Below, piece after piece: positions 5,245-6,072 of a stretch of 6,072 nucleotides of DNA (position 1 is its first letter; every line of letters begins with the position of its first letter). The position numbers were made by a program, and so were the translations under genes. This DNA is from Acidobacteriota bacterium (GTDB lineage Bacteria > Acidobacteriota > Terriglobia > Versatilivoradales > Versatilivoraceae), in the NCBI GenBank assembly GCA_026706225.1, contig JAPOZE010000393.1, positions 1-6,072 on the forward strand, read 5' to 3'. The notes under the pieces are model-generated. The model was given only the letters and a program-made list of their open reading frames with translations. It had not been told where the DNA came from and did not search any database.

Positions 5245-6072
5245 ATGAGCCAGCTCGATCGTCTCAAAAGCAGGATGGCGGAGGTCTCCGATCTCAAGGC
5301 GGCTGCCGCGCTGTTGAGTTGGGACCAGCAAACCTACATGCCGAGGGGCGGCGCGGCGGCGCGTGCCGAGCAGATCGCCACCCTGGAGAAGTTGGCCCAC
5401 GGGCGCTTCGTCACCGAGGAGGTCGGCGCCTGGCTGGAGGGGGCGGCTGCCGAGACCCGGGCCCTCGCCTACGAATCGGACGACGCCAGCCTGGTGCGAC
5501 TGACCCGGCGGGACTACGACAAGGCCCGCAGAATTCCGCCGGCGCTGGTGGAGGAGCTGGCGCGACAGACCTCGCTGGGGATGGAGGTGTGGGTCAAGGC
5601 CCGCAGCCAGTCCGACTTCGGCCTGTTTCAGGGGGCGCTGCAGACCCTGGTGGATCTCCAGCGGGAACTGGCCGACTGCCTGGGATATGGGGAGAGACGA
5701 TACGACGCGCTGCTCGACCAGTATGAGCCGGGCATGCAATCGGCAGACCTGGACCGTCTCTTTGCCGACTTGAAGAGCGGGTTGGTTCCGCTGGTGCAGG
5801 ACATCTCCCAAAAACTGGACAGCGTCGGGGATGAAGTGCTGCGCCAGCACTTCCCCATCGACAGGCAGACGGCCTTCGGCCTGGAGCTGGCGCAGGAGAT
5901 GGGATTCGATCTCAGCGCCGGACGCCAGGACCAGTCGGTCCATCCCTTCTGCACCTCTTTTTCCAACCGGGACGTTCGAATCACCACCCGCTTCGACGAG
6001 AGGTGTCTCCCTTCGGCCCTGTTCGGCACCCTGCACGAAACGGGCCACGCCCTCTATGAACAGGGAGTGAGC
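5245..6072 (+). CDS. M32-family metallocarboxypeptidase (carboxypeptidase Taq type), N-terminal part
   Basis: This zinc enzyme trims amino acids from the C-terminus of peptides in the cytoplasm. The reading frame stays open from ATG 5245 to the window edge, giving 276 residues; family members have about 500, so roughly the last 45% is missing. The start is preceded by GAGGGGAA and yields MSQLDRLKSRMAEVSDLKAA. The typical family opening LLSWDQQTYMPRGGAAARAEQ comes at 24-44. Later come QYEPGM (159-164), VHPFCTSF (232-239), DVRITTRF (243-250) and the zinc site HETGHALYEQG (264-274), with H264 and H268 as metal ligands and E265 as the catalytic base. The third ligand, a glutamate expected about 25-30 residues further on, is outside the window. 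The gene has its own extended -10 promoter and a leader of about 90 bases. It diverges from the flippase-like gene. Nothing in the visible half is abnormal. Confidence 0.93.
   Translation, partial: MSQLDRLKSRMAEVSDLKAAAALLSWDQQTYMPRGGAAARAEQIATLEKLAHGRFVTEEVGAWLEGAAAETRALAYESDDASLVRLTRRDYDKARRIPPALVEELARQTSLGMEVWVKARSQSDFGLFQGALQTLVDLQRELADCLGYGERRYDALLDQYEPGMQSADLDRLFADLKSGLVPLVQDISQKLDSVGDEVLRQHFPIDRQTAFGLELAQEMGFDLSAGRQDQSVHPFCTSFSNRDVRITTRFDERCLPSALFGTLHETGHALYEQGVS

Noticed and set aside
5106..5726. A 206-codon plus-strand frame overlapping the start of the carboxypeptidase gene
   Set aside because: It is in a different frame from the M32 protein, reads Arg/Gly/Ala-rich sequence and begins before the likely transcription start.
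5083..6048. A 321-codon minus-strand frame opposite the carboxypeptidase gene
   Set aside because: The plus strand here encodes the WDQQTYMP, HPF, DVRITTR and HETGH motifs of M32. The minus frame has no domain and is a shadow of the codon bias.

Overview
This GC-rich window carries six protein genes and no visible RNA gene, CRISPR array, insertion sequence or phage gene. The codon phase bias (G/C-rich third positions) is consistent across the six genes, so nothing looks recently acquired. The gene families and the high GC suggest a free-living Gram-negative-type bacterium. Acidobacteriota or a similar soil or marine metagenome lineage is my best guess, but the sequence does not prove it.

Positions 1-3844 form one co-directional (+) block. 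It starts with the C-terminal end of a PlsC-type acyltransferase (cut by the window edge), then a rhomboid intramembrane serine protease (start re-chosen at 372), a FGGY-family gluconokinase and a stand-alone transaldolase. The rhomboid stop and the kinase start are separated by one base, which suggests translational coupling. Gluconokinase makes 6-phosphogluconate, and transaldolase works in the non-oxidative pentose phosphate branch. The pair therefore points to sugar-acid and pentose phosphate metabolism, although 6-phosphogluconate dehydrogenase and a gluconate transporter are not in view. An 88-base gap with two palindromes and the strongest ribosome binding site of the window precedes the transaldolase.

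Positions 3845-3928 are a short convergent gap with two GC-rich inverted repeats that may end transcription. On the minus strand, 4951-3929 encodes a multi-spanning membrane protein of the flippase-like family (lysylphosphatidylglycerol synthase transmembrane region, UPF0104). A divergent gap of 293 bases (4952-5244) follows. It holds a degenerate 7-base tandem repeat, an extended -10 promoter and the leader of the last gene. That gene, 5245 to the window end, is the N-terminal half of an M32-family metallocarboxypeptidase, cut just after its HExxH zinc motif.

Overall this looks like an ordinary chromosomal region of metabolic and membrane genes. I found no convincing new system. The points most worth a second look are the heptamer repeat, the palindromes before tal, and the gene order rhomboid-gntK-tal.
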